Source: Cystobacter fuscus
Lineage (GTDB): Bacteria; Myxococcota; Myxococcia; Myxococcales; Myxococcaceae
Length of the DNA stretch: 64,000 nt
Direction: 5' to 3'
Assembly: GCF_002305875.1 (NCBI RefSeq)
Contig: NZ_CP022098.1
Location: 9,238,001 to 9,302,000 of the forward strand
Shown: positions 21,097 to 37,037 of the stretch, piece after piece
How positions within the stretch are numbered: the stretch's first letter is position 1
Layout: each line of letters begins with the position of its first letter
Notes under the pieces: generated by a model
What the model was told of the DNA's origin: nothing
Databases searched by the model: none
The model's input: only the letters and a program-made list of their open reading frames with translations
Translations under genes and position numbers: made by a program

Positions 21097-21528
21097 ATGA
21101 AGACCCTCAAGGACGTGATGACGCGCGAAGAAGAAGTGCTCGAGCCCCGCGCCACCCTGCGGCAGGCCGCAGAGATGATGCGCCGGCTCGACGCCGACAG
21201 CCTCCCGGTGTGCGAGAACGGCAAGCTGGTGGGGCTGGTGACGGACCGGGATCTCGTGGTGCGCGGCGTCGCCATGGGACACGACGTGGATGTCTCCCGG
21301 GTGACCTCCGTGATGAGCGAGGACATCGAGGGGTTCTCCCCCGACACCCCCGTGGAGGAGGCGATGCGGAGGATGGAGGACTCGGCCCTGGACGAACTGT
21401 GGGTCGTGGACGAGGAGCGCCACCTGCTCGGCCGCGCGTCCCGGAGCGTGCTCTTCCCCGACGTGCCCCATGCCCCCACGCCGCGCGAGCTGGAGGAGTT
21501 CTTCGGCTCCGGGGCCTCGTGGCACTGA
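21097..21528 (+). CDS. Twin-CBS-domain protein
   Basis: 143 residues forming one Bateman module: CBS1 (about 3-60; DVMTREEEVLEP...ADSLPVCENGKLVGLVTDRDLV) and CBS2 (about 66-125; VMSEDIEGFSPDTPVEEAMRRME...ELWVVDEERHLLGRASRS). CBS pairs bind adenine nucleotides and sense energy charge. The second copy lacks the usual terminal SxxD/TxxD ribose-binding pattern, so only one site may be functional. The stand-alone form probably acts on partner proteins. It follows the DUF2267-like gene in the same direction. Confidence 0.88.
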   Translation: MKTLKDVMTREEEVLEPRATLRQAAEMMRRLDADSLPVCENGKLVGLVTDRDLVVRGVAMGHDVDVSRVTSVMSEDIEGFSPDTPVEEAMRRMEDSALDELWVVDEERHLLGRASRSVLFPDVPHAPTPRELEEFFGSGASWH

Positions 21529-21658
21529 GCCCCCCGCGGCGGGAGCATGAGTCAGGTTTTCTTCCAGTGACTCTTCCCATCAGGTAGGGTCCCGCCACCC
21601 GAGGGGAGGGCCCCGTCCAGGGATTCGGGTACCCTTGTCCCGCGTGGGAGCGCACCCC

Positions 21659-22051
21659 ATGGACGAAACGCCACAACCCGGTCTCGGCACCCGCCTGAGG
21701 ATGGCCCGGACCCGATTGGATCTCACCCAGGAGCAGGTGGCCCATGCCGTGGGGTTCGTCCCCACCGTCTACGGGCGCATCGAGCGGGGGGACATGCTGC
21801 CGAGCGTCCCCAAGCTCCGGGAGTTGTGCGTCGTCCTGGGCATCTCCGCGGACATGCTCCTCGCCCTTCCGCCTCCGCCTTCCGGTCCGGACGAACAGGA
21901 ACAGGCCGAGGAGGAGCTCGAAACGCAACCCGCTCTCCGCCGACTCGCCATGCTCGTGCGCGCCCTGCCCCCACCCCGCTTCCGGCTGTTCCGGGTGGCG
22001 CTCCAGACGCTCCTCGAGCCTCCCGAGGCGGAAGAACCCGGCGAGTCCTGA
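21659..22051 (+). CDS. XRE-family helix-turn-helix regulator
   Basis: 130 residues. The N-terminal HTH_XRE domain (about 10-66; LGTRLRMARTRLDLTQEQVAHAVGFVPTVYGRIERGDMLPSVPKLRELCVVLGI) is complete. The remaining ~65 residues are Pro/Glu-rich then helical, with no known sensor. It may act as a local repressor; no clear operator was found. The ATG at 21659 (MDETPQ) is preferred over an upstream in-frame TTG around 21635. Confidence 0.85.
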   Translation: MDETPQPGLGTRLRMARTRLDLTQEQVAHAVGFVPTVYGRIERGDMLPSVPKLRELCVVLGISADMLLALPPPPSGPDEQEQAEEELETQPALRRLAMLVRALPPPRFRLFRVALQTLLEPPEAEEPGES

Positions 22052-22210
22052 GAGTCCGGCGGGCCACGGACATGCCCCCACCTTCCGCTACCCGGGCGCG
22101 TCGACTGCCCATCCGGTCAGGCTCGTTTGGACGTCTGGTCGTCATTCAGACGACAGAAGGCAGAAGGACTGGCCTGGGTCTGCGTCCCGATAAACGGTAA
22201 AAAAGCGACC

Positions 22211-24028
22211 GTGTCCGACCTGCCGGTTAGCCCGCCCTCCGCCGCCCCCTCGCCGTCTTCCACGCTCTCCCGAGTCGATGTGCTGGCCGTGGATGACACG
22301 CCCGCGAACCTTCGTGCGCTGGAGGTGTTGATGGCTGATCTCGGCGCCAACGTCGTCACCGCCGCGTCGGGCGACGAAGCGCTGCGCCTGCTGCTCGAGC
22401 GGGAGTTCGCCCTCATCCTGCTGGACGTGCAGATGCCCGGAATGGACGGGTACGACACCGCGTCACTCATCCGCATGCGCGAGCGCACGCGGCACATCCC
22501 CATCATCTACATCACCGCGTTCAACCGCAGTGAGGTGAACGTCTCGCGCGGCTACGAGCTGGGCGCGGTGGACTACCTCTTCAAGCCCATCGTTCCGGAG
22601 ATCCTCCGCACCAAGGTGGGCGTGTTCCTGGAGCTGCATCGCAAGAAGGAGGAGGTGCGGCGGCAGGAGGCGCTGCTCAGGCAGGCGGAGAGCCGTGCCC
22701 ACGCCCAGCAGCTCGCCGAGGCGCGGGCACACTACGAGCGCTCCCTTCTGCAGCAGGAAGTCGAGCGCGAGCGCAAGGTGTCCGAGGCGCGCGAGCAACG
22801 CGCCCAGGAGCTCGCGAGGTTGGTGAAGGAGAAGGAGCAGGCCCAGGCGGAGCTGTCCGCGGTGGCACGCGAGCGCGAGCAACTCATCCTCGCGCTGCGC
22901 GAGGCGGACCGCCGCAAGGACGAGTTCCTCGCCATGCTGGCCCACGAGCTGCGCAACCCCCTGGCCCCCGTCCGGCACGCGCTCGAGGTGTTCCAGCTGC
23001 GTGCCCCGCAGGATGAGATCCTCCAGCGTGCCTTCGCCAGCGCGGATCGCCAGGTGAGTCACATGACGCGGCTGGTGGATGATCTGCTGGACGTCAGCCG
23101 CATCACCCGGGGCAAGGTGGAGATCCGGCCCCGCCTGGTCACCTTCAAGGAGATCGTGGATGGAGCCATCCAGGCGTGCGATCCCTTCATCCAGCAGCGC
23201 CACCACGTGCTGAGCGTGAGCCTGCCCGAGGAGCCGCTGATCCTGAACGTGGATCCCACCCGGATGACCCAGGTGGTGGCCAACCTGCTGCACAACGCGG
23301 CCAAGTACACGCCCTCGGGCGGACGCATCGAGCTGACGGCCCGGCGCGACAACGGAGAGCTCGTCCTCTCCGTGCGAGACAACGGCGTCGGCCTGCGTCC
23401 GGAGATGCTCCAGCGCGTCTTCGAGCTCTTCGTGCAGGTGGATCCGGGCAGCGACCGGGCCCAGGGAGGACTGGGGCTCGGCCTCACCCTGGTGCGCAGC
23501 CTCGTGGAGATGCATGGCGGACGCGTGAGCGCGCACAGCCAGGGCCTCTCCCAGGGCAGCGAGTTCATCGTGCGCCTGCCGCTGCCCGCCGAGGCCACCG
23601 CGCCCCTGGCGCTTCCCAACCTGTTGAAGTCCGCCGCCTCGCTCAACCCGGCCCTGAGGCCGCTGAACATCCTCCTCGTGGAGGACAACCCGGACATCCG
23701 CGAGACGCTGCGCGATCTGCTCGAGCTGCACGGCCACCACGTGGAGGAGGCCAGCGACGGGCGCGCCGCGGTGGAGCTGGTCCTCTCCCAGCGTCCCCAG
23801 GTGGCGCTGGTGGACATCGGCCTGCCCGAGCTGGACGGCTATCAGGTGGCGGAGCTGGTGCGCGCTTCCGCCGGTGGCGCCGACACCCGCCTCGTCGCCC
23901 TCACCGGCTACGGCCACCCGGAGGATCGCAAGCGCGCACTCGCCGCCGGCTTCGACGCACATCTCGTGAAACCCGTGTCCTCCGAGGACCTCTCCCAGGT
24001 GTTGAAGCGGTTGTGCAACGCCGCCTGA
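22211..24028 (+). CDS. Hybrid sensor histidine kinase, REC-HisKA-HATPase-REC, cytoplasmic
   Basis: 605 residues. An N-terminal receiver (about 17-135, phospho-acceptor D72 in [11 protein letters not shown]), a long Gln/Glu/Arg-rich coiled coil (about 140-232), HisKA ([16 protein letters not shown], His245), HATPase_c (N-box [12 protein letters not shown]-box [12 protein letters not shown]) and a C-terminal receiver (about 485-603, D535 in [12 protein letters not shown]). No membrane segment, so the input is phosphorylation of REC1 by another kinase. It lies 10 nt before the giant poly-HAMP kinase and probably forms a phosphorelay unit with it and CheR. The GTG at 22211 is the likely start but has a weak ribosome site; the frame stays open to 22127. 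Confidence 0.9.
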   Translation: MSDLPVSPPSAAPSPSSTLSRVDVLAVDDTPANLRALEVLMADLGANVVTAASGDEALRLLLEREFALILLDVQMPGMDGYDTASLIRMRERTRHIPIIYITAFNRSEVNVSRGYELGAVDYLFKPIVPEILRTKVGVFLELHRKKEEVRRQEALLRQAESRAHAQQLAEARAHYERSLLQQEVERERKVSEAREQRAQELARLVKEKEQAQAELSAVAREREQLILALREADRRKDEFLAMLAHELRNPLAPVRHALEVFQLRAPQDEILQRAFASADRQVSHMTRLVDDLLDVSRITRGKVEIRPRLVTFKEIVDGAIQACDPFIQQRHHVLSVSLPEEPLILNVDPTRMTQVVANLLHNAAKYTPSGGRIELTARRDNGELVLSVRDNGVGLRPEMLQRVFELFVQVDPGSDRAQGGLGLGLTLVRSLVEMHGGRVSAHSQGLSQGSEFIVRLPLPAEATAPLALPNLLKSAASLNPALRPLNILLVEDNPDIRETLRDLLELHGHHVEEASDGRAAVELVLSQRPQVALVDIGLPELDGYQVAELVRASAGGADTRLVALTGYGHPEDRKRALAAGFDAHLVKPVSSEDLSQVLKRLCNAA

Positions 24029-24038
24029 GCCCCCATCC

Positions 24039-30587
<6,549 letters not shown>

Positions 30588-30592
30588 TCGGC

Positions 30593-31447
30593 ATGACGGA
30601 AGCCAGGCCACGCGCGGAAGGACAAGCCGAGGAAGCTCTCGAGGACATCGAGCTGGATCTCCTCCTCGAGGGCATCCTGCGACGCTATGGCCTGGACTTC
30701 CGGGGCTATGCCCGCATGTCCTTGCGGCGGCGGGTGTGGAACATGGTCCATGCCCTGAAGCTGGAGAGCCTCTCCGCGCTCCAGGCCAAGGTGCTGCACG
30801 ACTCGGCGGCGATGGACATGCTGCTGCAGCACCTGTCGGTGAACACCACCACCATGTTCCGCGACCCCACCTTCTTCCGGGCGTTCCGCGAGCAGGTGGT
30901 GCCCCACCTCTTCTCCGCCCCCTTCGTGCGCATCTGGCACGCGGGGTGTTCCACGGGAGAAGAGGTGTACTCGCTCGCCATCCTGCTGCAGGAGGTAGGG
31001 CTGTACGAGCGCAGCCGCATCTACGCCACGGACATGAACGTGGCCGTGGTGGAGCGGGCCAAGTCGGGCATCTTCCCGCTGGAGCACATGCGCGAGTACA
31101 CGTCCAACTACATGCGCGCCGGCGGCACCGCCGCCTTCAGCGACTACTACACGGCCAACTACGATCACGCGATCTTCAAGGCCTCGCTGCGCAAGAACGT
31201 CGTTTTCGCGCAGCACAACCTGGTGAGCGACGGCACGTTCAACGAGTTCAACGTGGTGCTCTGCCGCAACGTGCTCATCTACTTCGGCGCGCCCCTGCAG
31301 GCACGCGTCCACCGGCTGCTGCACCAGTCCTTGCGCCGCTTCGGAGTGCTGGTGCTGGGACGCGGCGAGACGCTGCGCCACACGGTGCTGGAGAACGACT
31401 ACGACGAGGTGGACGCCGAGGAGCGCATCTACCGGCGCCGGGCTTGA
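30593..31447 (+). CDS. CheR-type SAM-dependent protein-glutamate methyltransferase
   Basis: 284 residues. An N-terminal helical CheR_N domain (about 18-75; LLLEGILRRYGLDFRGYA) precedes the SAM-binding domain with motif I IWHAGCSTGEEVYSLAILL, the acidic SAM contact YATDMN and the catalytic-side NLVS/DVVLCRNVLIYF region (VVLCRNVLIYFG). CheR normally methylates receptor glutamates; no chemoreceptor, CheW or CheB lies nearby. Encoded 5 nt after the poly-HAMP kinase, it may modify that kinase or a partner, an arrangement seen in myxobacterial Che-like sensory genes. AAGGGA upstream supports the ATG at 30593. Confidence 0.92.
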   Translation: MTEARPRAEGQAEEALEDIELDLLLEGILRRYGLDFRGYARMSLRRRVWNMVHALKLESLSALQAKVLHDSAAMDMLLQHLSVNTTTMFRDPTFFRAFREQVVPHLFSAPFVRIWHAGCSTGEEVYSLAILLQEVGLYERSRIYATDMNVAVVERAKSGIFPLEHMREYTSNYMRAGGTAAFSDYYTANYDHAIFKASLRKNVVFAQHNLVSDGTFNEFNVVLCRNVLIYFGAPLQARVHRLLHQSLRRFGVLVLGRGETLRHTVLENDYDEVDAEERIYRRRA

Positions 31448-31454
31448 GGCCGCC

Positions 31455-31772
31455 CTACTCCACCGGCGCGGGCAGGCGGTACAGCTCGTAGACGTCGTCG
31501 TGGTGGAACAGGCCCATGGCCTCGCGCTGCACGATGAGGTACCAGCGCTGCTTGTCCGCCTCGGCCCGCAGCTCCTTGTGCCGCGCCACCCAGCGCGCCC
31601 GCTCGGGGCCTCGCGTGCCGGCCAGGGACTGCTCCACCTGCTTCAACTCCTCCAACAACGACTCCACCCGCGTGGCCACCCGCCGGAGCGCGGACGTCTT
31701 CTCCTTGCGGATCTCCACCTCGATGGCGAGCGTGCCGCCCACGGAATTGGCATTCGAGGACATGCGAGCCAC
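31455..31772 (-). CDS. Small charged hypothetical protein
   Basis: 105 residues from a GTG at 31772, which has GGGGAGGG about 7 nt upstream; an ATG at 31763 is the alternative. Not recognised. It is mostly helical and charged, with a heptad-rich centre (ALRRVATRVESLLEELKQVEQSLAG), then REAMGLFHHDDVYELYRLP at the end. No signal or membrane segment. It is convergent with cheR (7 nt between stops), so its transcript may run antisense to cheR or share a terminator. Confidence 0.65.
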   Translation of the reverse strand: MARMSSNANSVGGTLAIEVEIRKEKTSALRRVATRVESLLEELKQVEQSLAGTRGPERARWVARHKELRAEADKQRWYLIVQREAMGLFHHDDVYELYRLPAPVE

Positions 31773-31813
31773 TTAACGCCCTCCCCGCCCCTCTCGCAAC
31801 CGTCAGACGCCCG

Positions 31814-32251
31814 TCAGTGGGGCCCGTCCGCGCGCGGCTCGTCGGGCAGTTGCCGCTCGGCCTGCTGGCGGATGACACGCCGGGTCGCCACCTCTTCCTC
31901 CTCCGTCCGCTGACGCCGGCGCACCAGCCCCTGCGACTCGTCCACGAACCAGAAGAGCACCCGGAAGAAGGCGGCGATGACGGTGAGGAGGATGGACGAG
32001 AGGAACCAGTTCAGCACCGCTCCCACCCAGCCGCCCACCACCACCCGAATGGGATAGGTGCCCGTGAGCGGTACCAGCACGAAGGCCACGTAGTGCGAGG
32101 TGCAATAAGGGCAGGAGACCAGATAGCCGCACAGCTTCTCCTTGCCCCCCAGCCGCTCACGCAGGGGCTCGAAGAGGCGCTCCCGGGTGATGGTCTGGGA
32201 GATGCCCATGACCACGGCCGACACCGCGAAGAGCTGGAAGAGGTCCGTCAT
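31814..32251 (-). CDS. DUF1360-like membrane protein
   Basis: 145 residues. An N-terminal hydrophobic helix (LFQLFAVSAVVMGISQTIT), an internal Cys pair in CGYLVSCPYCTSHYVA, then two more helices (VRVVVGGWVGAVLNWFLSS, ILLTVIAAFFRVLFWFV) and an Arg/Glu-rich tail. The helix-CxxC-helix layout resembles DUF1360 proteins, of unknown function. The ATG at 32251 (MTDLFQLF) is preferred; the frame open to 32494 adds a low-complexity leader overlapping the MarR gene on the other strand. Confidence 0.7.
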   Translation of the reverse strand: MTDLFQLFAVSAVVMGISQTITRERLFEPLRERLGGKEKLCGYLVSCPYCTSHYVAFVLVPLTGTYPIRVVVGGWVGAVLNWFLSSILLTVIAAFFRVLFWFVDESQGLVRRRQRTEEEEVATRRVIRQQAERQLPDEPRADGPH

Positions 32252-32445
32252 GCCCCCAAGGGTGGAGATACCTTCGCCGCGGCGCGTCGGACGCCGGAAC
32301 GATGGGACGATGGGACGCCCACCAGGCAGTTGGGGAAGCCCTCGCCTGGCCCACGTGCTCGCACCTGTTGTCCGAGGGACGAACACACCGGGCCCGGGTG
32401 AGCGCTCGCGGGTTTCCCCGGGTGACCCCACTATAACTCGGCACG

Positions 32446-32913
32446 ATGAGCCGAAAGCGCCCCCTGAGCCTGACCCTCGACGAGTTCCTCCCATACCGCC
32501 TCTCGGTCGCCGCGAACGTCGTCAGCCAGAGGATCGCACGCGTGTACACGGAGCAATACGGCCTGAGTACGCAGGAGTGGCGGCTCATCGCGGTGCTCGG
32601 GGAAGAGGGCGATCGCACGCAGCTCGAGCTCGTCAGGCGCACGCGGATGGAGAAGGTCCCCGTGAGCCGCGCCGCGCGCACCCTCGAGGAACGAGGCCTG
32701 GTGCGACGCACCACGAGCGAGAGTGACGCACGCTCGCGCCGCTTGTCGCTGACCGCCGCGGGCCGCCGCATCTACGAGCGCGTGGCCCCCGCGGCGCTCG
32801 AGGCCGAGGCAGAGGTACTCGCCGACCTCGAGCCCGGCGAACGGGCGGTGCTGCGCTCGCTGCTCGAACGTGTCGAGCGCACCGCGAACCGCTCCCTGGG
32901 GCGGGACCCGTGA
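32446..32913 (+). CDS. MarR-family transcriptional regulator
   Basis: 155 residues with the winged-helix core and the MarR wing/recognition pattern VPVSRAARTLEERGLVRRTTSESDARSRRLSLTAAGRRIYERV. Regulators of this type usually repress an adjacent catabolic operon and release DNA on binding an aromatic ligand. It lies 39 bp before the homogentisate dioxygenase gene in the same direction, so homogentisate or a related aromatic acid is the likely effector. This is inference from position. The gap between them holds a good promoter. Confidence 0.9.
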   Translation: MSRKRPLSLTLDEFLPYRLSVAANVVSQRIARVYTEQYGLSTQEWRLIAVLGEEGDRTQLELVRRTRMEKVPVSRAARTLEERGLVRRTTSESDARSRRLSLTAAGRRIYERVAPAALEAEAEVLADLEPGERAVLRSLLERVERTANRSLGRDP

Positions 32914-32915
32914 CC

Positions 32916-32943
32916 TTGTCAAACTGGTTTCATCCGTTACTAT
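32916..32943 (+). promoter_or_regulatory. Sigma-70-type promoter of hmgA, with internal palindrome
   Basis: TTGTCA, a 16-nt spacer and TACTAT end only 9 nt before the hmgA ATG at 32953. The spacer contains AAACTGGTTT, an AAAC-N2-GTTT inverted repeat where a MarR dimer could occlude RNA polymerase. The predicted start of transcription falls about 3 nt before the ATG, so the mRNA would be almost leaderless; no Shine-Dalgarno sequence is visible there. Confidence 0.5.
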
Positions 32944-32952
32944 CTGGGCGCC

Positions 32953-34263
32953 ATGGACACCATCCACTACCTCGCGGGCTTCGGGAACGAGCATGCATCG
33001 GAGGCCATCTCCGGCGCGCTGCCTGTCGGCCAGAACACGCCGCAGCGCGTCGCGTTCGGCCTCTACGCCGAGCAGATTTCGGGCACGGCCTTCACCGCTC
33101 CGCGAGGTGTGAACCGGCGGACGTGGTTCTACCGGCTGAGGCCGAGCGCGACCCATCCGCCGTACCGCCGGACGGAGGCACGCCACCTGCGCAGCGGGCC
33201 GTTCGACGAGGTTCCGCCGACGCCCAACCGGCTGCGCTGGAATCCACTGCCGCTGCCGACGGAGCCGACGACGTTCCTCGAGGGGCTGTTCACGATGGGC
33301 GGCAATGGCTCGCCCGCCCTCGGTGTGGGCGCGGCGATGCACGTCTACGCCGCGAACGCGTCAATGGTCGACACCGCGTTCTTCAACGCCGACGGGGAGC
33401 TGCTCATCGTGCCGCAATCCGGGGCGCTCCGGATCGTGACCGAGATGGGTGTGCTGCGGGTTCCGCCCGGGCACGTGGCCCTCATCCCTCGCGGGGTACG
33501 CATGCGCGTGGAGCTGCCGGACGGACCGGTGCGCGGCTACATCTGCGAGAACTACGGCGCGCCGTTCCAGCTCCCCGAGCTGGGCCCCATCGGCTCCAAT
33601 GGCCTCGCCAATGCGCGGGACTTCCTGGCCCCCACGGCGAGCTACGAGGACGTCGAGCGGCCCACGCGCGTCGTGCAGAAGTTCCAGGGCCACCTCTGGG
33701 AGACGACGCTCGATCACTCGCCGTTCGACGTGGTCGCGTGGCATGGCACGCACGTGCCGTACGCGTATGATCTCGCGCGATTCAACACCATCAACACGGT
33801 GAGCTTCGATCACCCGGATCCGTCGATCTTCACGGTGCTCACGTCGCCAAGCGAGACGCCGGGGACGGCGAACTGCGACTTCGTGATCTTCCCGCCCCGG
33901 TGGATGGTCGCCGAGCACACGTTCCGGCCGCCGTGGTTCCATCGCAACGTGATGAGCGAGATGATGGGGCTGGTCCACGGTGTCTACGACGCCAAGGCGG
34001 ACCAGTTCGTGCCGGGCGGGGTGTCGCTCCACAACTGCATGAGCGCCCACGGCCCCGACCGGAAGACCTACGAGGAGGCGGTGGCCGCGAACCTCGCGCC
34101 GCGGAAGCTCGACAACACGCTCGCCTTCATGTTCGAGACGCGCTGGGTCATCGCGCCGACGAGCGCGGCGATGGAGAGCCCGACACTGCAGTCGGATTAC
34201 GACGCCTGCTGGGGTGAGTTCCGCAAAGCCCAGGTGCCCGCGAAGGGAGGTTCCGCACCATGA
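32953..34263 (+). CDS. hmgA: Homogentisate 1,2-dioxygenase
   Basis: 436 residues, the usual length. It opens homogentisate to maleylacetoacetate using Fe(II) and O2. The family opening [13 protein letters not shown] and [14 protein letters not shown] are present, as are the iron ligands in [14 protein letters not shown] (His and Glu) and [12 protein letters not shown] (His). Its stop overlaps the fumarylacetoacetase start (ATGA). With the preceding MarR gene this is a compact tyrosine/phenylalanine catabolic operon. Maleylacetoacetate isomerase (maiA) and 4-hydroxyphenylpyruvate dioxygenase are not in the window, so the pathway is completed elsewhere or by a glutathione-independent route. Loss of this enzyme usually gives brown pyomelanin. 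Confidence 0.96.
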   Translation: MDTIHYLAGFGNEHASEAISGALPVGQNTPQRVAFGLYAEQISGTAFTAPRGVNRRTWFYRLRPSATHPPYRRTEARHLRSGPFDEVPPTPNRLRWNPLPLPTEPTTFLEGLFTMGGNGSPALGVGAAMHVYAANASMVDTAFFNADGELLIVPQSGALRIVTEMGVLRVPPGHVALIPRGVRMRVELPDGPVRGYICENYGAPFQLPELGPIGSNGLANARDFLAPTASYEDVERPTRVVQKFQGHLWETTLDHSPFDVVAWHGTHVPYAYDLARFNTINTVSFDHPDPSIFTVLTSPSETPGTANCDFVIFPPRWMVAEHTFRPPWFHRNVMSEMMGLVHGVYDAKADQFVPGGVSLHNCMSAHGPDRKTYEEAVAANLAPRKLDNTLAFMFETRWVIAPTSAAMESPTLQSDYDACWGEFRKAQVPAKGGSAP

Positions 34264-35261
34264 AGCTCGCATCCCTGAACAAGGGGCGGGATGGCCGCCT
34301 CGTCGTCGTGTCCAAGGATCTCTCGCGGCAGACGGACGCGTCGTCCGCCGCTCCGACCCTGCAAGCCGCGCTCGACGATTGGGAACGCCATGCGCCGCTG
34401 CTGCGCTCGCTCTCGGAGCGGCTGGAGAGCGGTGCGCTCGAGGGCGAGCCCTTCGACCCCGAGCGGTGCGCGGCCCCCCTGCCTCGGGCCTACCAGTGGG
34501 CGGACGGCTCGGCCTACGTGAATCACGTCGAGCTGGTGCGCAAGGCGCGCAAGGCGGAGATGCCAGAGTCGTTCTGGACAGACCCGTTGATGTACCAGGG
34601 CGGCTCCGATGGCTTCCTCGGCCCACGCCAGCCCATCCCGCTCGCGGACGAGGCCTGGGGTTGCGACATGGAGGGCGAGGTCGTGGTGGTGACCCGCGAC
34701 GTGCCCCTCGGTGCGACGCGCGAGCAGGCGCTCGGGGCGATCGTACTGGTCGGGCTCGTCAACGACGTGTCGCTGCGCAACCTGATTCCGGGTGAGCTGG
34801 CCAAGGGCTTCGGGTTCTTCCAGTCCAAGCCCGCGTCGGCGTTCTCGCCGGTGTTCGTCACCCCCGACGAGCTGGGCACCGCGTGGCGTGACGGCAAGCT
34901 GCACCGCCGCCTCGAGGTCTTCCTCGACGGCCAGCCTTTCGGGCGCGCGGACGCGGGTGTCGACATGACGTTCGACTTCGGCACGTTGATCGCCCACGCG
35001 GCCAGGACGCGCTCGCTGTGCGCGGGGACGCTCATCGGCTCGGGCACGGTGTCCAACCGTGGGCCCGACGGCGGGCCCGGAACGACCGTGGCGGAAGGCG
35101 GCGCGGGCTACTCGTGCATCGCGGAGCTGCGCACGGTCGAGACGCTCCGGAGCGGCGCTCCCAAGACACCGTTCCTGAAGCGTGGCAACCGGGTGCGAAT
35201 CGAGATGCGGGATGAGGCTGGCACGATCTTCGGGGCCATCGACCAGGTGGTCGGAGACTGA
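34260..35261 (+). CDS. fahA: Fumarylacetoacetate hydrolase
   Basis: 333 residues, the shorter bacterial form of the FAH superfamily. Visible are [18 protein letters not shown], the metal-site region [44 protein letters not shown] and the substrate-loop [17 protein letters not shown]. It cleaves fumarylacetoacetate to fumarate and acetoacetate, the last step of tyrosine breakdown; the neighbour hmgA, overlapped by 4 nt, makes this assignment much firmer than sequence alone, since the superfamily also includes decarboxylases and hydratases. Cytoplasmic. Confidence 0.92.
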   Translation: MKLASLNKGRDGRLVVVSKDLSRQTDASSAAPTLQAALDDWERHAPLLRSLSERLESGALEGEPFDPERCAAPLPRAYQWADGSAYVNHVELVRKARKAEMPESFWTDPLMYQGGSDGFLGPRQPIPLADEAWGCDMEGEVVVVTRDVPLGATREQALGAIVLVGLVNDVSLRNLIPGELAKGFGFFQSKPASAFSPVFVTPDELGTAWRDGKLHRRLEVFLDGQPFGRADAGVDMTFDFGTLIAHAARTRSLCAGTLIGSGTVSNRGPDGGPGTTVAEGGAGYSCIAELRTVETLRSGAPKTPFLKRGNRVRIEMRDEAGTIFGAIDQVVGD

Positions 35262-35313
35262 AGCGACGCGCCCCTGGAAAGGCGTCAAGCAATGAGGTCA
35301 GTCCCTGTAATAT

Positions 35314-35342
35314 TTGTATATCCCGTATAACTTGAATAGGGT
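35314..35342 (+). promoter_or_regulatory. Possible promoter of the M14 carboxypeptidase
   Basis: An AT-rich island in otherwise GC-rich DNA, with TTGTAT, a 17-nt spacer and TAGGGT, ends 31 nt before the ATG. The match to sigma-70 consensus is partial, so this is tentative. Confidence 0.3.
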
Positions 35343-35373
35343 GCGCCTCCTCGCTTGCCGTGGAGGAACCCCC

Positions 35374-37029
35374 ATGTCGTCGCCCGTCACTGGAGTTCTC
35401 GCAGCCGCAGCGCTCGCCCTCTCTCCCCTCGTTGCCCAGGCGGCAGCTCCCGCGGAGGAGCCGTCCCGCCCGTCCGTCCTCCTCGCCCGGGTGTCGTTCA
35501 AGTCCCGGGTGGATCTGGATCGGCTCGCCGAGACGCTGGATCTCAGCGCCGCGGTGGATCACGAGAAGAAGACCGTGGAGGCGGTGCTCTCGCCCGAGGA
35601 GTACGACGCGCTGGTGAAGGAAGGCCGTCGCGTGGAGCTCCTCGAGGAACAGACGCGGCTCCTGAACGAGCCACGCGAGGGGCTGAGGTCCCTGGCCGGC
35701 GGTATTCCTGGCTACTCGTGCTACCGCACGGTGGACGAGACCTACGCCGCCATGGCGCAGTTGCCCCTCACCTACCCGAACCTCGCCTCGTGGAATGACA
35801 TCGGCGACACCTGGGACAAGGTGACGGCGGGGGGCAAGCCGGGAGATGACCTGCGGGTGCTGGTGCTGACGAACAAGGCGCGCTCGGGCCCCAAGGCGCG
35901 GTTCTTCCTGATGGGCGGCATCCACGCCCGCGAGTACACGACGGCGGAGCTGGCCACGCGCTTCGCCGAGCAACTCGTGAGCCGCTACGGCACGGACGCG
36001 GATGTCACCTGGCTGCTCGACTACGCCGAGCTACACGTGGTGGTGCAGTCCAACCCGGATGGTCGCCGCGTGGCGGAGACGGGCTTGTCCAAGCGGAAGA
36101 ACACCAACACCACCGAGGGCTCCTGCTCCACGACGACCTACGGAGTGGATCTCAACCGCAACAGCAGCTTCGACTGGGGTGGCTCGGGCGCGAGCAGCAG
36201 CGCGTGCAATGAAACCTACCGGGGTCGCTCGGCGACGTCCGAGCCGGAGACGAAGTCGCTGGAGAACTACATCCTCTCCCTCTTCCCGGATCAGCGTGGG
36301 CCCGCCACCACGGATCCCGCCCCCGCGGACACCACGGGCCTGATGCTCAGCCTCCACAGCTACGGCGGCTACGTGCTCTATCCATGGTCGGCCATCACCG
36401 CGGCGGCGCCGAACGCGACCCAGCTGCGCACCCTGGGGCGCAAGTTCAACTACTTCAATGGCTATCAGGCGTGCCAGGTGAGCACGTGTCTGTACTCGGC
36501 CTCGGGCTCCACGGACGCCTTCGCCTATGGGCGGCTCGGTGTCGCGGCGTTCACCTTCGAAATGGGAGGGGCCTTCTTCGAGAGCTGCACCACCTTCGAG
36601 AACACCATCGTCCCCAAGAACATGCCGGCCCTCTACTACGCCTTCAAGGCGGCGCGGCGGCCGTACCAGGTGGCGGCGGGCCCGGACTCCATCAACCTCG
36701 CGCTGTCGGCGAGCACCGTGGCCCAGGGAACCCCGGTGACGCTCACGGCTCGGGCGGATGACACCCGCTATGGCACCAACGGGGGCACGGAAGGCTCGCA
36801 GGCCATCGCCGCCGCGCGCTACTCCATCGATGAGCCGTCGTGGGTGTCGGGGACGCCCACGTTCGCGCTGAGCGCGGTGGACGGCGGCTTCAACAGCACG
36901 GCCGAGTCGGTGCAGGCCACGGTCTTCACCTCCGGCCTGGCGCCCGGCCGGCACACGCTCTTCGTGGAGAGCCAGGACACCAGCGGAAACTGGGGCGTGC
37001 CCACCGCCATCTTCCTGAACGTGCAGTAG
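35374..37029 (+). CDS. Secreted M14-family zinc carboxypeptidase with C-terminal beta-sandwich domain
   Basis: 551 residues. A signal peptide (cleavage after VAQA, about residue 24) and a ~95-residue propeptide-like region precede the catalytic domain (about 110-435). The zinc site is HxxE in GGIHAREYTT plus the distal His in SLHSYGGYVLYPW; the substrate-binding DLNRN and catalytic Glu in AFTFEMGG are intact. The last ~120 residues (NLALSASTVAQGTPVTLTARADDTRY) look like a bacterial beta-sandwich used for cell-surface or protein binding. It should trim C-terminal residues from peptides outside the cell. A strong GGAGGA lies 6 nt before the ATG at 35374. Confidence 0.94.
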   Translation: MSSPVTGVLAAAALALSPLVAQAAAPAEEPSRPSVLLARVSFKSRVDLDRLAETLDLSAAVDHEKKTVEAVLSPEEYDALVKEGRRVELLEEQTRLLNEPREGLRSLAGGIPGYSCYRTVDETYAAMAQLPLTYPNLASWNDIGDTWDKVTAGGKPGDDLRVLVLTNKARSGPKARFFLMGGIHAREYTTAELATRFAEQLVSRYGTDADVTWLLDYAELHVVVQSNPDGRRVAETGLSKRKNTNTTEGSCSTTTYGVDLNRNSSFDWGGSGASSSACNETYRGRSATSEPETKSLENYILSLFPDQRGPATTDPAPADTTGLMLSLHSYGGYVLYPWSAITAAAPNATQLRTLGRKFNYFNGYQACQVSTCLYSASGSTDAFAYGRLGVAAFTFEMGGAFFESCTTFENTIVPKNMPALYYAFKAARRPYQVAAGPDSINLALSASTVAQGTPVTLTARADDTRYGTNGGTEGSQAIAAARYSIDEPSWVSGTPTFALSAVDGGFNSTAESVQATVFTSGLAPGRHTLFVESQDTSGNWGVPTAIFLNVQ

Positions 37030-37037
37030 TTCAGCAC

